From positions 1-32,155 of the forward strand of contig CAIRNS010000019.1 of assembly GCA_903880015.1 (NCBI GenBank): DNA of 32,155 nucleotides. Reading direction: 5' to 3'. The stretch's first letter is position 1; each line of letters opens with the position of its first letter. Source of the DNA: an uncultured Elusimicrobia bacterium. Its GTDB lineage: Bacteria > Elusimicrobiota > Endomicrobiia > Endomicrobiales > CAIRNS01. This document shows, in pieces, positions 25,399 to 32,155 of this stretch. The position numbers were made by a program, and so were the translations under genes. The notes below the pieces were generated by a model, which was not told the origin of the DNA, ran no database searches, and saw only the letters and a list, made by a program, of their open reading frames with translations.

Positions 25399-25421
25399 CC
25401 ATTTATTCAATGGGTTTTCAA
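25393..25421 (-). promoter_or_regulatory. Promoter for MEMO-M16-transporter genes
   Basis: TTGAAA (25421-25416) and TATCAT (25398-25393) are separated by 17 bp on the - strand. The predicted start site is about 18 nt before the ATG at 25368, giving a short leader with the GAGGT ribosome-binding site. Confidence 0.65.
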
Positions 25422-25521
25422 ACAGAGATATACTGATTGAAAGGTGACATAATTGATGATTGATTGATGGTTCTTGAGGATGAAGGGATTTACTGCAGTG
25501 ATAGCAAAAAACTGTCTGTGC

Positions 25522-25887
25522 TCAGGTTATCTTTTTAATAATGTCCAGGATTTCATCTATTTCATACGGTTTCTCTATACATGCGTACACGCCGTTCTTC
25601 AATGCGTCCCGTATGAGGTCATTGATAGCAAAAGCAGTTGTCAGGATAACAATGGTCCGGGGACTGACTTTCTTGATTTCCGCAAAAACCTCAAGACCGT
25701 CTTTGCCGGGCATACGCAAATCAAGGAAGGCGATATCAAATATATGTTGTTTAACCTGTTCAATGGCTTCATGCCCGTCCGTTGAGGTTAATACCTCGTG
25801 ACCTTCCATCTCAAGGATACAGGCTAAAGAGACCCTGATGCCGTCTTCGTCGTCAGCTACTAAAATTTTGAGCGGTTTATTTTGCAT
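25522..25887 (-). CDS. Stand-alone response-regulator receiver protein
   Basis: A single CheY-like domain of 121 residues with no output domain. The acidic pair Asp12/Asp13 (LVADDEDG), phospho-acceptor Asp56 (IAFLDLRMPGKDG), Thr83/Thr84 and Lys106 (IEKPYE) are all in place, so it should be phosphorylatable. It starts 27 bp after the kinase stop, and together they form an apparent two-gene signalling unit. Its target is unknown, and it could act as phosphate relay or by protein contact. Confidence 0.92.
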   Translation of the reverse strand: MQNKPLKILVADDEDGIRVSLACILEMEGHEVLTSTDGHEAIEQVKQHIFDIAFLDLRMPGKDGLEVFAEIKKVSPRTIVILTTAFAINDLIRDALKNGVYACIEKPYEIDEILDIIKKIT

Positions 25888-25914
25888 GATTATTGATATT
25901 CAGTACCATTGTCA

Positions 25915-27072
25915 CTAAACAGGCAATGTTATAACGAATTTCGATCCTTTTCCCATCGTGCTCTCAGCTTGTATGTTTCCATTATGCAGCTCAACGATGC
26001 CTCTGGCAAGCGGTAGTTCCAATCCGACGCCTTTGGTTGCGGTATCAAAACGGGGCTCAAAAATATTTACTAAATCAGTGGCGTCAACACCCGTGCCATT
26101 GTCAGAAATCGATATGTGCAACAGTGTGGCAGTTTTGACTGCATGAAAGGTAAGTTGCGCCGCTTTGTTTGCGGGCAAAAGCATGTGATTAATGAGGTTG
26201 ATGAATACCGTTTTCATTTTTTCACGATCGACAAGAACTTCTTTGCATTGAGCATCAATATGTTTGAGTATTTTAATTGTTTTTGTTTCAGGAACATCAG
26301 TACATGCATCGTCTATGAGTTGCGAGAGATCTATGGCGGAAGTGACGGGTAACGTAATGTGATCGGCAAAACCCAGCAAGTCCGTAAGCACTGAATTTGC
26401 AGCTTCAACGCCGGTTGAAAGCAGGGCGGTGAATGCGAAGAATAGTTTTTGGTCCACCAGTTCCTTTCGGGTCATGCGGTTAAAAATATAGGCAACATTT
26501 TTGACAGTTGTCAAAGGATTGCGCAGCGTATGTCCCATATAAGAAACAAGGCGGGCGGTTGATGTGAGCTGCTGCGAGCGCGTCAGCTCATCGCGCAGGG
26601 TCTTTACGGTGTCCTGTGTTGCCGCAAGTTCTTTGCTGTATCCCTGTCTGATCTTTTCGGACCGGATAAGTTTGAAAGTATATTCGACCGTGTCGATAAC
26701 CCGTTCAATCACAAACGGTTTGGTTATATAATCGCCCGCACCCATTTTTAATGCTTCCCGAGAACCCTCGCGACGCTCATCGTTGCCGGTGATGATTACA
26801 AAACTGCTCGGGATGTTTACATCATGTTGAACTTCTCTCATGTTTCTGAGGAATTCCGCTACGTTCATGTCGGGCATAGCGGCGGCAACAATTATAAGTT
26901 CGTAAAACGAATGCCGTATTCTTTCAAGACCTTCCAACCCAGTTTTCGCGGATGTTGTCTCATAACCCATGCTTTTTAAAGCACCGTTTATGGATTGGAA
27001 GAGTGTATCATCCGGGTCGATGATGCATATGCGGCCGTTTTTGACTTCAGTAATTTTTCCAGCAGCTGTCAC
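25915..27072 (-). CDS. Histidine kinase with degenerate N-terminal receiver
   Basis: A cytoplasmic kinase of 385 residues with no membrane segments: receiver-like domain (about 14-130), coiled-coil linker (about 135-170), dimerisation/H box and ATPase domain. The H box reads GHTLRNPLTTVKN with His181. NLINH (N box), DNGTGVD (G1) and TKGVGLELPLA (G2) follow. In the receiver the acidic residues IIDPDD and Lys118 (ITKPF) remain, but the phospho-acceptor position reads VAAAMPDM with Ala63 where Asp is expected. GTG at 27072 is preferred because GGAGG lies 7 nt upstream. A GTG at 27087 is in frame. The intact receiver encoded just downstream is the likely phosphate acceptor. Confidence 0.88.
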   Translation of the reverse strand: MTAAGKITEVKNGRICIIDPDDTLFQSINGALKSMGYETTSAKTGLEGLERIRHSFYELIIVAAAMPDMNVAEFLRNMREVQHDVNIPSSFVIITGNDERREGSREALKMGAGDYITKPFVIERVIDTVEYTFKLIRSEKIRQGYSKELAATQDTVKTLRDELTRSQQLTSTARLVSYMGHTLRNPLTTVKNVAYIFNRMTRKELVDQKLFFAFTALLSTGVEAANSVLTDLLGFADHITLPVTSAIDLSQLIDDACTDVPETKTIKILKHIDAQCKEVLVDREKMKTVFINLINHMLLPANKAAQLTFHAVKTATLLHISISDNGTGVDATDLVNIFEPRFDTATKGVGLELPLARGIVELHNGNIQAESTMGKGSKFVITLPV

Positions 27073-27108
27073 GGATGCCCCTCCCACTTCAAAAAAACTC
27101 TCTTGTGT

Positions 27109-27137
27109 ATTATACAGTATTGTCTTTCAGTTTACAA
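27109..27137 (-). promoter_or_regulatory. Promoter for the kinase-receiver pair
   Basis: TTGTAA (27137-27132) and a perfect TATAAT (27114-27109) are separated by 17 bp on the - strand, just after the radical SAM stop. It would give a leader of about 30 nt before the kinase GTG. Confidence 0.7.
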
Positions 27138-27151
27138 CCAATATATGTTCA

Positions 27152-28033
27152 TTATAAATCCTGCTGCCAGCCGTTTTCAAAACCCACATCGAGCAGCGCA
27201 TCAAGCACCAATTGGTATTCCGCCGGCGTTATGCGGCGGTTAAGCTCAGGAAAGCGCCCTGTTTCATGCGCGGGGTGATACTGGGACATCAAACTTATGT
27301 GTACCTGCGTTGATAATTCTTTGGCTATAAAGCGCAGTATTTCAACGCTTCCGGCGCTGTCGTTCGGTAGAACCAGATGTCGCACAATCAGTCCTTTCTT
27401 CGCTATCCCGCAATCATCCAGTTTTAGTGTGCCAACCTGTCGATACATTTCTTTGAGTGCAATTCTGTTGATTTCAGCATAGTTCTCAGCGCTTGAATAA
27501 CGCATTGCCTGGGTAGAATCGGCATATTTGGCATCAGGTAGATATATATCTATGACGCCTTCAAGCAGTTTGAGTGTTTCAAGGTCCTCATAACCGCTGG
27601 AGTTATATACCAGCGGTAAACACATCCCCTTCTGTCGTGCGCGGAATACCGCATCAACGATCATAGGGATGACATGCCCGGGAGTAACGAAATTAATATT
27701 GTGAGCACCTTGCGACTGCAGTTCGATCATGCACTGAGCTAACGCGTCGACAGAAAATATGTTGCCGTGACCCATCTGGCTGATGGGATAATTTTGGCAG
27801 AATACGCAGGAGAGCGTGCAGTTGCTAAAAAAAATTGTCCCCGAACCTCGTGTCCCCGATATTGACGGTTCCTCGCCGTGATGAACCGTATAACTGGCGA
27901 CAGAGATATCCGTGGCAGTCCGGCATTTCCCCGTTTTCCCTCCGGCGCGGATGACGCCGCAGTGATGGGGGCATAGCATGCAGGGAGAGAGCCGGCGGTA
28001 AAGTTCAGGGATGAGTGTTGGATAGTTGATCAT
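27152..28033 (-). CDS. Radical SAM protein of the PflX type (COG1313)
   Basis: A cytoplasmic radical SAM enzyme of 293 residues. The 4Fe-4S motif CTLSCVFC uses Cys72, Cys76 and Cys79, and an extra N-terminal cysteine set CMLCPHHC plus Cys37 may bind a further cluster. The segments SGTRGSGTIFFSNC, GAHNINFVTPGHVIP, VYNSSGYE, DIYLPDAKYA and GLIVRHLVLPN follow the PflX family closely. That family resembles pyruvate formate-lyase activases, but its substrate is unknown. No glycyl-radical enzyme is encoded here. The start overlaps the preceding small gene by 29 bp. Confidence 0.92.
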   Translation of the reverse strand: MINYPTLIPELYRRLSPCMLCPHHCGVIRAGGKTGKCRTATDISVASYTVHHGEEPSISGTRGSGTIFFSNCTLSCVFCQNYPISQMGHGNIFSVDALAQCMIELQSQGAHNINFVTPGHVIPMIVDAVFRARQKGMCLPLVYNSSGYEDLETLKLLEGVIDIYLPDAKYADSTQAMRYSSAENYAEINRIALKEMYRQVGTLKLDDCGIAKKGLIVRHLVLPNDSAGSVEILRFIAKELSTQVHISLMSQYHPAHETGRFPELNRRITPAEYQLVLDALLDVGFENGWQQDL

Positions 28034-28385
28034 CTATGGTTTGTCGTTGGGAAATCGATTCGCTCAGTATGTTGTCGTAGCTAATGCCGTATCGTCCGCA
28101 CAGATCCGCCAGTTTTGCATCGCGGTCTCGCTGCATAATGATTTCTTTAAGCTGTACGGACGACTTCTTGCTAATCAGTATCAGGGTTATCAATTCGTTT
28201 CTGCCATAACCCCGGCGGGATAGATTATTGAGTTCACTATCGTTGAGTCCAAAGTGAGTTGCCAGCGCGGCAATGAATGTATCGCGCGTTATCATTGCTC
28301 TATCCGTGCTTTCGCCGGAGAAGCACGAAACGCTGAGTACGGAAATTATGGCAATAGCGCATAGGTGTTTTTTTAGCTGATTCAT
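28005..28385 (-). CDS. Small exported protein of unknown function
   Basis: A protein of 126 residues, not recognised. The first 20 residues look like a signal sequence ending VLSVSC, which could be a weak lipobox (Ser at -3 is unusual), so lipoprotein status is uncertain. The mature part is polar and helical, with a recurring NNLSRRGYGRNELITLILIS segment and a second similar stretch LADLCGRYGISYDNILSE, perhaps a short duplicated helical motif. AGAGGA lies 10 nt before the ATG but inside a strong hairpin. It overlaps the radical SAM gene by 29 bp. Confidence 0.7.
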   Translation of the reverse strand: MNQLKKHLCAIAIISVLSVSCFSGESTDRAMITRDTFIAALATHFGLNDSELNNLSRRGYGRNELITLILISKKSSVQLKEIIMQRDRDAKLADLCGRYGISYDNILSESISQRQTIDDQLSNTHP

Positions 28386-28386
28386 A

Positions 28387-28422
28387 TAAAAAAATCCTCT
28401 CGAAATAATATTTCAAGAGGAT
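28387..28422 (-). terminator. Hairpin plus U-tract after tRNA-Arg, also masking a ribosome-binding site
   Basis: A 13-bp stem with one mismatch (28394-28406 and 28410-28422) and a 3-nt loop is followed on the - strand by a run of seven T. That is the form of an intrinsic terminator, 47 nt after the tRNA-Arg 3' end. The 3' arm contains AGAGGA, which is the only ribosome-binding site for the ATG at 28385. The same structure would therefore either stop the tRNA transcript or, if read through, hide the translation start. Confidence 0.75.
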
Positions 28423-28468
28423 GAGTGATGGTGTTATTCATGGTGTACCTTGAAGGAGGATATCCGTA

Positions 28469-28541
28469 TGCGCCCGCCCAGACTTGAACTGGGACCAATG
28501 GCTTCGGAGGCCATTACTCTATCCAATTGAGCTACGGGCGC
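28469..28541 (-). tRNA. tRNA-Arg(CCG)
   Basis: A 73-nt cloverleaf on the - strand. The acceptor stem GCGCCCG/CGGGCGC is perfect, the D-arm is GCTC/GAGT, the anticodon stem ATGGC/GCCAT encloses CTCCGAA (anticodon CCG), and the T-arm is CCCAG/CTGGG around TTCAAGT. The discriminator is A. CCA is not encoded (TAC follows). A promoter candidate lies right after the peptide deformylase stop. Confidence 0.95.
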
Positions 28542-28600
28542 ATTAATCAACCGCGCACTGCGCCAAAACCAAAAAACTAAGCACAGAGCTTCGAGTCGGG

Positions 28601-28629
28601 ATTATATCAAATATTTCTTCTTCTGAAAA
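28601..28629 (-). promoter_or_regulatory. Candidate promoter for tRNA-Arg
   Basis: TTTTCA (28629-28624) and a perfect TATAAT (28606-28601) are separated by 17 bp on the - strand. The -35 lies inside the last codons of the deformylase gene and the -10 immediately follows its TGA. The tRNA would begin about 50-55 nt downstream of the start site. Confidence 0.6.
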
Positions 28630-29107
28630 CATCAGTCTGCAGAGAAGTCACTCTATCCAGAAAAAGCAGTCCGTCAAGATGGTCGATTTCATGTTGCAAG
28701 ACGACTGCTTCAAAACCTTCAGTTTTAATGATGTACGGGGTTCCTTCAATGGTCATGGCCTCGACCGTAATCGCTGTTGAACGCGCCACATTGGCGGTAA
28801 GGTCAGGAACGCTTAGGCATCCCTCGCGCCCCGTTGATTCATTGTCTGAAAAATGCGTTATGCGGGGGTTAATCAAAACACGAAGCCCGCAAGACGGATA
28901 GTGCTTGGGATGGCGTGAAGCATCGATAATGACCATCCGAACCAATTCCCCCACCTGCGGTGCGGCGATTCCGACACAGTTCTTTTGCCGGTTCATCGTT
29001 TCAATAAGATCCGCCGCCAGAGACCGAATGGCGGGAGTAATGCCGGCAACCGGTGCGGATACTTTTTTAAGCAAAGGGTCGGGTAAAGTGAGGATTGTGC
29101 GTATCAC
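28607..29107 (-). CDS. def: Peptide deformylase
   Basis: A cytoplasmic metallohydrolase of 166 residues that removes the formyl group from nascent protein N-termini. All three family motifs are present: GIAAPQVG (46-53), EGCLS (95-99, Cys97 as metal ligand) and HEIDH (139-143, His ligands and catalytic Glu). The start is GTG at 29107, overlapping the TGA of the ACT-domain gene by 4 bp, so the two are translationally coupled. No methionyl-tRNA formyltransferase gene is in the window. Confidence 0.96.
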   Translation of the reverse strand: MIRTILTLPDPLLKKVSAPVAGITPAIRSLAADLIETMNRQKNCVGIAAPQVGELVRMVIIDASRHPKHYPSCGLRVLINPRITHFSDNESTGREGCLSVPDLTANVARSTAITVEAMTIEGTPYIIKTEGFEAVVLQHEIDHLDGLLFLDRVTSLQTDVFRRRNI

Positions 29108-29649
29108 AGCGTTGGGTAGTCGGCTGCGTTTATGCTGATAGTCACATTAAGACGCGCTGCCGTTGCGGATAGTTTTGATTTAAAAGGTGCAAGAGATAGT
29201 TTCGCCGGAAAGAAGCTCTCCAAGAACATGCAGTACACCGGTTTGTTTTTTGTCCCAATTATTTTCGTCTGCACATTGGTGATATTGATGTTCTGTTTTG
29301 CCAGAAGGGCGGTTACTGCATGAACGATACCGGGCTTGTCGGCGCCGTAAACGGATAGTACCCACGGTTTTCCTTTTTGTTTTTCAACAGTGTGCTCAGC
29401 GTTTTTAAGCGGCCGGATAAAACAGCTTAATTTCATCTTTCCCGCAGCTGCGGTGAGCCGATCAATGACAGCGCTCTGGCGCATGGCGGCAGGAATGGAA
29501 ATGATGAGTATCATGGCGAATTCGCTTCTCAGTAACGTCATGGCAGAATCTTCAATATTACATCCCGTTTCAAAAAGCGCTTTTGATATCTCGGCAACGA
29601 TGCCCGTCTGATCCTTCCCGATAATTGAAACAGCAAGATTAGTTTTCAT
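29104..29649 (-). CDS. Double-ACT-domain regulator (GcvR-like)
   Basis: A cytoplasmic protein of 181 residues made of two ACT domains: about 4-75, opening with GKDQTGIVAEIS, and about 96-175, opening with GADKPGIVHAVT. This is the layout of GcvR, the glycine cleavage repressor partner, and of related amino-acid-sensing proteins. No DNA-binding domain is visible. It lies between alaS (50 bp upstream) and def (4-bp overlap). No glycine cleavage genes are nearby, so the sensed ligand and partner remain open. Confidence 0.85.
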   Translation of the reverse strand: MKTNLAVSIIGKDQTGIVAEISKALFETGCNIEDSAMTLLRSEFAMILIISIPAAMRQSAVIDRLTAAAGKMKLSCFIRPLKNAEHTVEKQKGKPWVLSVYGADKPGIVHAVTALLAKQNINITNVQTKIIGTKNKPVYCMFLESFFPAKLSLAPFKSKLSATAARLNVTISINAADYPTL

Positions 29650-29699
29650 AGAGGATATCCGCCTTTTGGTGTGGCGCCGTGTGCAAAACTGTGTAGTTT

Positions 29700-32155
29700 C
29701 TAAGTTAGTTTATTCTCAATTGAGTGCAACGCTTCGTCAATCTTTGGCGAATTTTTTCCGCCACCCTGAGCAAAATCTAATTTTCCGCCACCCGATCCGT
29801 CGATGAGCTGAGCAAAGTTGCGGGCGATTGTTCCGGCAGTGAAGCCTTTTGCTTGGACATCCTTGGTGACAGAAACGATGAATGCCGCCCTGTCTCCCTG
29901 AATGCTCACCATCAGTACAATGCCAGAACCGATCTTACCTTTGGCGGCATCTGAGAGGTCGCGCAGCGTTTTCGCGTCAATATCGTTTATTTTTGCGGTG
30001 ATGAGCTTAATGTCGCCGACCATACGGGCCGATTTAACAATCTCGTCTATGTTGCCCGTAGCAAGTTTTGTTTTGAGGCGCTCGATTTCGCGTTCCATCT
30101 CTTTTTGCTGGTCAAGTATCTTCCCGATGCGCCCACCGAGGTCTCTCTCTGAAATCTTTAATTGCCCTGCTGCATCTTTGAGTATTCGTTCTTTGGCGGC
30201 AATATACATTTCTGCCGTTATGCCTACAACGCCTTCGATGCGGCGGGTTCCTGCAGCGACGGATGATTCGGAAACAATCTTGAAGATGCCAATGTCGCCG
30301 CTGCGTTGGGCATGTGTGCCGCCGCAAAGTTCCCGTGAAAACCCATCGCCGACAGTCACCATGCGTACTAAGGACTCATACTTCTCGCTAAACAGCGCCA
30401 TTGCACCCATTTTTTTTGCCTCATCTAAGTCCATGGTTGTAACGCATACCGGCATATTATCTCTGATGGCGGCATTGACCATCGATTCTATGGCAGAAAT
30501 ATCATCAATCGACAGCGCCGTCGGATGCGCAAAATCAAACCGGAATCCATCCGCTCTCACTTCTGAGCCGGCCTGGGTCACCTGCGTTCCGACAACCCTG
30601 CGCAACGCCGCGTGTAGAAGATGGGTGGCGGTGTGGTGGCGCATAATATTCTTTCTGCGGTCAATGTCGATGGATGCGTCAACCGAAAGCCCTTGTTTAA
30701 GAGAACCGCGGATAACCTTCACCCGGTGGACGAACAATTTGCCAGCTGGTTTTTGAACATCAAGAACAATCGCCTCGGTATCGGGCGTCGTTATTGTGCC
30801 CGTATCAGAAACCTGTCCGCCCGATTGTGCATAAAAAGGCGAGTGGTCGAGAATAATTTCCCCTTCATCACCGGCTGAGAGTGTTTCGGCGGGTGCGGCA
30901 TTCTTAATCAGGGCGGTAATCACTGCGTTGGTTGCCGTTGCTTCATACCCGACAAAAACGGTGTCGCCCAGCGCGCGGTTAAGTTTTAAGTAAAAAGTGA
31001 TATCCTTGTCGCCGGAACCGTTCCACGCGGCGCGGGATATTTCCTGTGCCTGACGCTGGGCTTCTTTAAAACCCTGTTCGTCAATTGTCAGATTCTCTTC
31101 TGCGGCAATCTCTCTGGTCAAATCAAATGGAAAGCCGTAGGTGTCATAGAGCTTAAACACTGCGGAGCCGGCTAATACCGTTGCATTACCGCTTTTTGTT
31201 TTTGCTATGAGTTCATTAAGAAGATGGGTTCCCGATTCCAATGTTTCAAGAAATTTCTCTTCCTCCATCTTTGTCGTAGAGGCGATGCGTTCGTACTGTT
31301 CAATGAGTCCCGGGTAGGCCCCGCTCATGGTTTTTGCCGCCACCGCAGCAGCTTTATAGAGGAATGGTTTTGATGCGCCAAAAAGCTTTCCTTGACGGAG
31401 TGCTCGGCGCAGCAGCCGGCGCAGAACATATCCCCGGCCTTCATTTGATGGTGCAATGCCGTCACCTATCAGCAGGACCAGTCCGCGCGTATGATCAGCC
31501 ATCATGCGCAGTTTGCTGATATTGGATTTTATATCAATGTTTAATTCATCGGCCAACCATTCAATGACCGGCATGAAAAGATCCGTGTCAAAGACATTGT
31601 TTTTTCCGTTGACCACGGCAACGAGGCGTTCCAACCCCATACCCGTGTCAATGTTTTTGCGCGGTAAATTCTTTAATGAACCGTCTTCCTGGCGATCGAA
31701 CTGGGTAAATACAAGATTCCAAACTTCCAAATAGCGGTTACAACTGCAGGCAGGTCCGCAATGAGGTTTCCCACACGACATTTCCGGCCCAAGGTCGTAG
31801 AGTATTTCAGAACACGGCCCGCACGGACCGGTGGGACCCATGTTCCAAAAATTGGTTTCGTCACCCATTCTGATTATTTTTGATTCAGGAACAATCTTTT
31901 TCCATAGCTCATATGCCTCATTGTCATCTTTGTAGACGGTAATATACAGCTTGTCCGCCGGCAGATGCATCTCTATGGTCAAAAATTCCCATGCCCAGGC
32001 GATTGCTTCCTGCTTAAAATAATCTCCGAAAGAAAAATTGCCCAGCATTTCAAAAAAAGTAAGGTGGCGGTTGGTCACACCCACCTGGTCGATGATCCGG
32101 CCCCAACCCATCGCCGTGGGCTCCCTGGCCCTAACCGCCGAACTCCGACCGGACC
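29700..32155 (-). CDS. alaS: Alanyl-tRNA synthetase, N-terminal part missing
   Basis: About 800 residues of the class II synthetase that charges tRNA-Ala. The catalytic domain begins in the window with RHLTFFEMLGNFSFGDYFK. GPTGPCGPCSEI and the Cys-rich insertion lie next, then the GLERL segment. The editing domain shows HTATHLLHA and CGGTHAQRSGDIG, the zinc/editing residues. The C-terminal DHHA1 domain ends with GGGKLDFAQGGG. Roughly 60-70 N-terminal residues should lie outside. The frame stays open to the window edge, but upstream of about 32090 the translation no longer matches the conserved AlaS N-terminus and the bases become strikingly G+C-rich. The last 65 bases are therefore doubtful. 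Confidence 0.93.
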   Translation of the reverse strand, partial: SGRSSAVRAREPTAMGWGRIIDQVGVTNRHLTFFEMLGNFSFGDYFKQEAIAWAWEFLTIEMHLPADKLYITVYKDDNEAYELWKKIVPESKIIRMGDETNFWNMGPTGPCGPCSEILYDLGPEMSCGKPHCGPACSCNRYLEVWNLVFTQFDRQEDGSLKNLPRKNIDTGMGLERLVAVVNGKNNVFDTDLFMPVIEWLADELNIDIKSNISKLRMMADHTRGLVLLIGDGIAPSNEGRGYVLRRLLRRALRQGKLFGASKPFLYKAAAVAAKTMSGAYPGLIEQYERIASTTKMEEEKFLETLESGTHLLNELIAKTKSGNATVLAGSAVFKLYDTYGFPFDLTREIAAEENLTIDEQGFKEAQRQAQEISRAAWNGSGDKDITFYLKLNRALGDTVFVGYEATATNAVITALIKNAAPAETLSAGDEGEIILDHSPFYAQSGGQVSDTGTITTPDTEAIVLDVQKPAGKLFVHRVKVIRGSLKQGLSVDASIDIDRRKNIMRHHTATHLLHAALRRVVGTQVTQAGSEVRADGFRFDFAHPTALSIDDISAIESMVNAAIRDNMPVCVTTMDLDEAKKMGAMALFSEKYESLVRMVTVGDGFSRELCGGTHAQRSGDIGIFKIVSESSVAAGTRRIEGVVGITAEMYIAAKERILKDAAGQLKISERDLGGRIGKILDQQKEMEREIERLKTKLATGNIDEIVKSARMVGDIKLITAKINDIDAKTLRDLSDAAKGKIGSGIVLMVSIQGDRAAFIVSVTKDVQAKGFTAGTIARNFAQLIDGSGGGKLDFAQGGGKNSPKIDEALHSIENKLT

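Noticed and set aside
25369-25410. Longer MEMO start at TTG 25410
   Set aside because: The -10 element and predicted transcription start lie within this stretch, and the family motif begins right after ATG 25368, which has its own ribosome-binding site.
25411-25521. Terminator after the stand-alone receiver gene
   Set aside because: A TTTTTT run exists on the - strand but the preceding pairing is only about three base pairs.
24553-28033. MEMO plus radical SAM gene as a complete AmmeMemoRadiSam system
   Set aside because: No AMMECR1 domain is encoded in the window, and the radical SAM protein follows the PflX (COG1313) pattern rather than the AmmeMemoRadiSam type. The two are also separated by the kinase-receiver pair with its own promoter.

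Overview
The window is an ordinary-looking chromosomal segment of a diderm (Gram-negative-type) bacterium. Evidence for this is a signal-peptide-bearing outer-membrane porin ending in Phe, a lipoprotein solute-binding protein, complete PstSCAB-PhoU and PhoBR systems, and tRNA genes that do not encode CCA. Base composition looks mid-range. I cannot fix the phylum by eye. The gene set would suit an uncultured lineage such as Omnitrophota, but that is a guess. Both ends cut genes: a GT39-type glycosyltransferase on the left and alaS on the right. The last 65 or so bases do not read as AlaS in any frame.

Left third (1-12.7 kb): after the truncated glycosyltransferase (+ strand), everything on the - strand concerns phosphate. 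Read in the direction of transcription, one gene string is phoH-like ATPase, PHP phosphoesterase, UbiA-family phosphoribosyltransferase-like enzyme, phoB and phoR. A second transcription unit follows, porin, pstS, pstC, pstA, pstB and phoU. The porin leader holds four hexamers spaced exactly 11 bp apart (TTAACA type) followed by a TAGAAT -10, a convincing Pho box. The sensor/regulator pair, outer-membrane pore, periplasmic binding protein and ABC importer thus form one physical phosphate-acquisition island.

Middle (12.7-15.5 kb): a divergent promoter region separates phoH from a large YfhO-type membrane protein on the + strand. It contains a near-consensus promoter, TTGACA-17-TAAAAT. YfhO converges on tRNA-Gly(CCC).

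Right half (15.4-32 kb): everything is on the - strand. In transcription order: alaS (partial), a double-ACT regulator, peptide deformylase, tRNA-Arg(CCG), a small secreted or lipoprotein-like unknown, a PflX-type radical SAM enzyme, a kinase with a degenerate receiver, a stand-alone receiver, a MEMO-family protein, a small membrane protein, an active/inactive pair of M16 peptidases, a peptide-type ABC importer (binding protein, two permeases, two short ATPases), an HD protein resembling the C-terminal half of CCA-adding enzymes, and tRNA-Gly. Many genes overlap by 1-17 bp, suggesting long co-transcribed units, with internal promoters visible before the kinase, before MEMO and before the permeases.

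The points most worth following are the Pho box and porin, the hairpin that both looks like a terminator and hides a ribosome-binding site at 28.4 kb, the 16-bp perfect palindrome over the MEMO promoter, the receiver domain lacking its phospho-acceptor Asp, the head-less CCA-enzyme-like HD protein beside a tRNA lacking CCA, and the paired GC-rich hairpin repeats inside the peptide transporter cluster. No mobile element, CRISPR array or clearly new multi-gene system was found.
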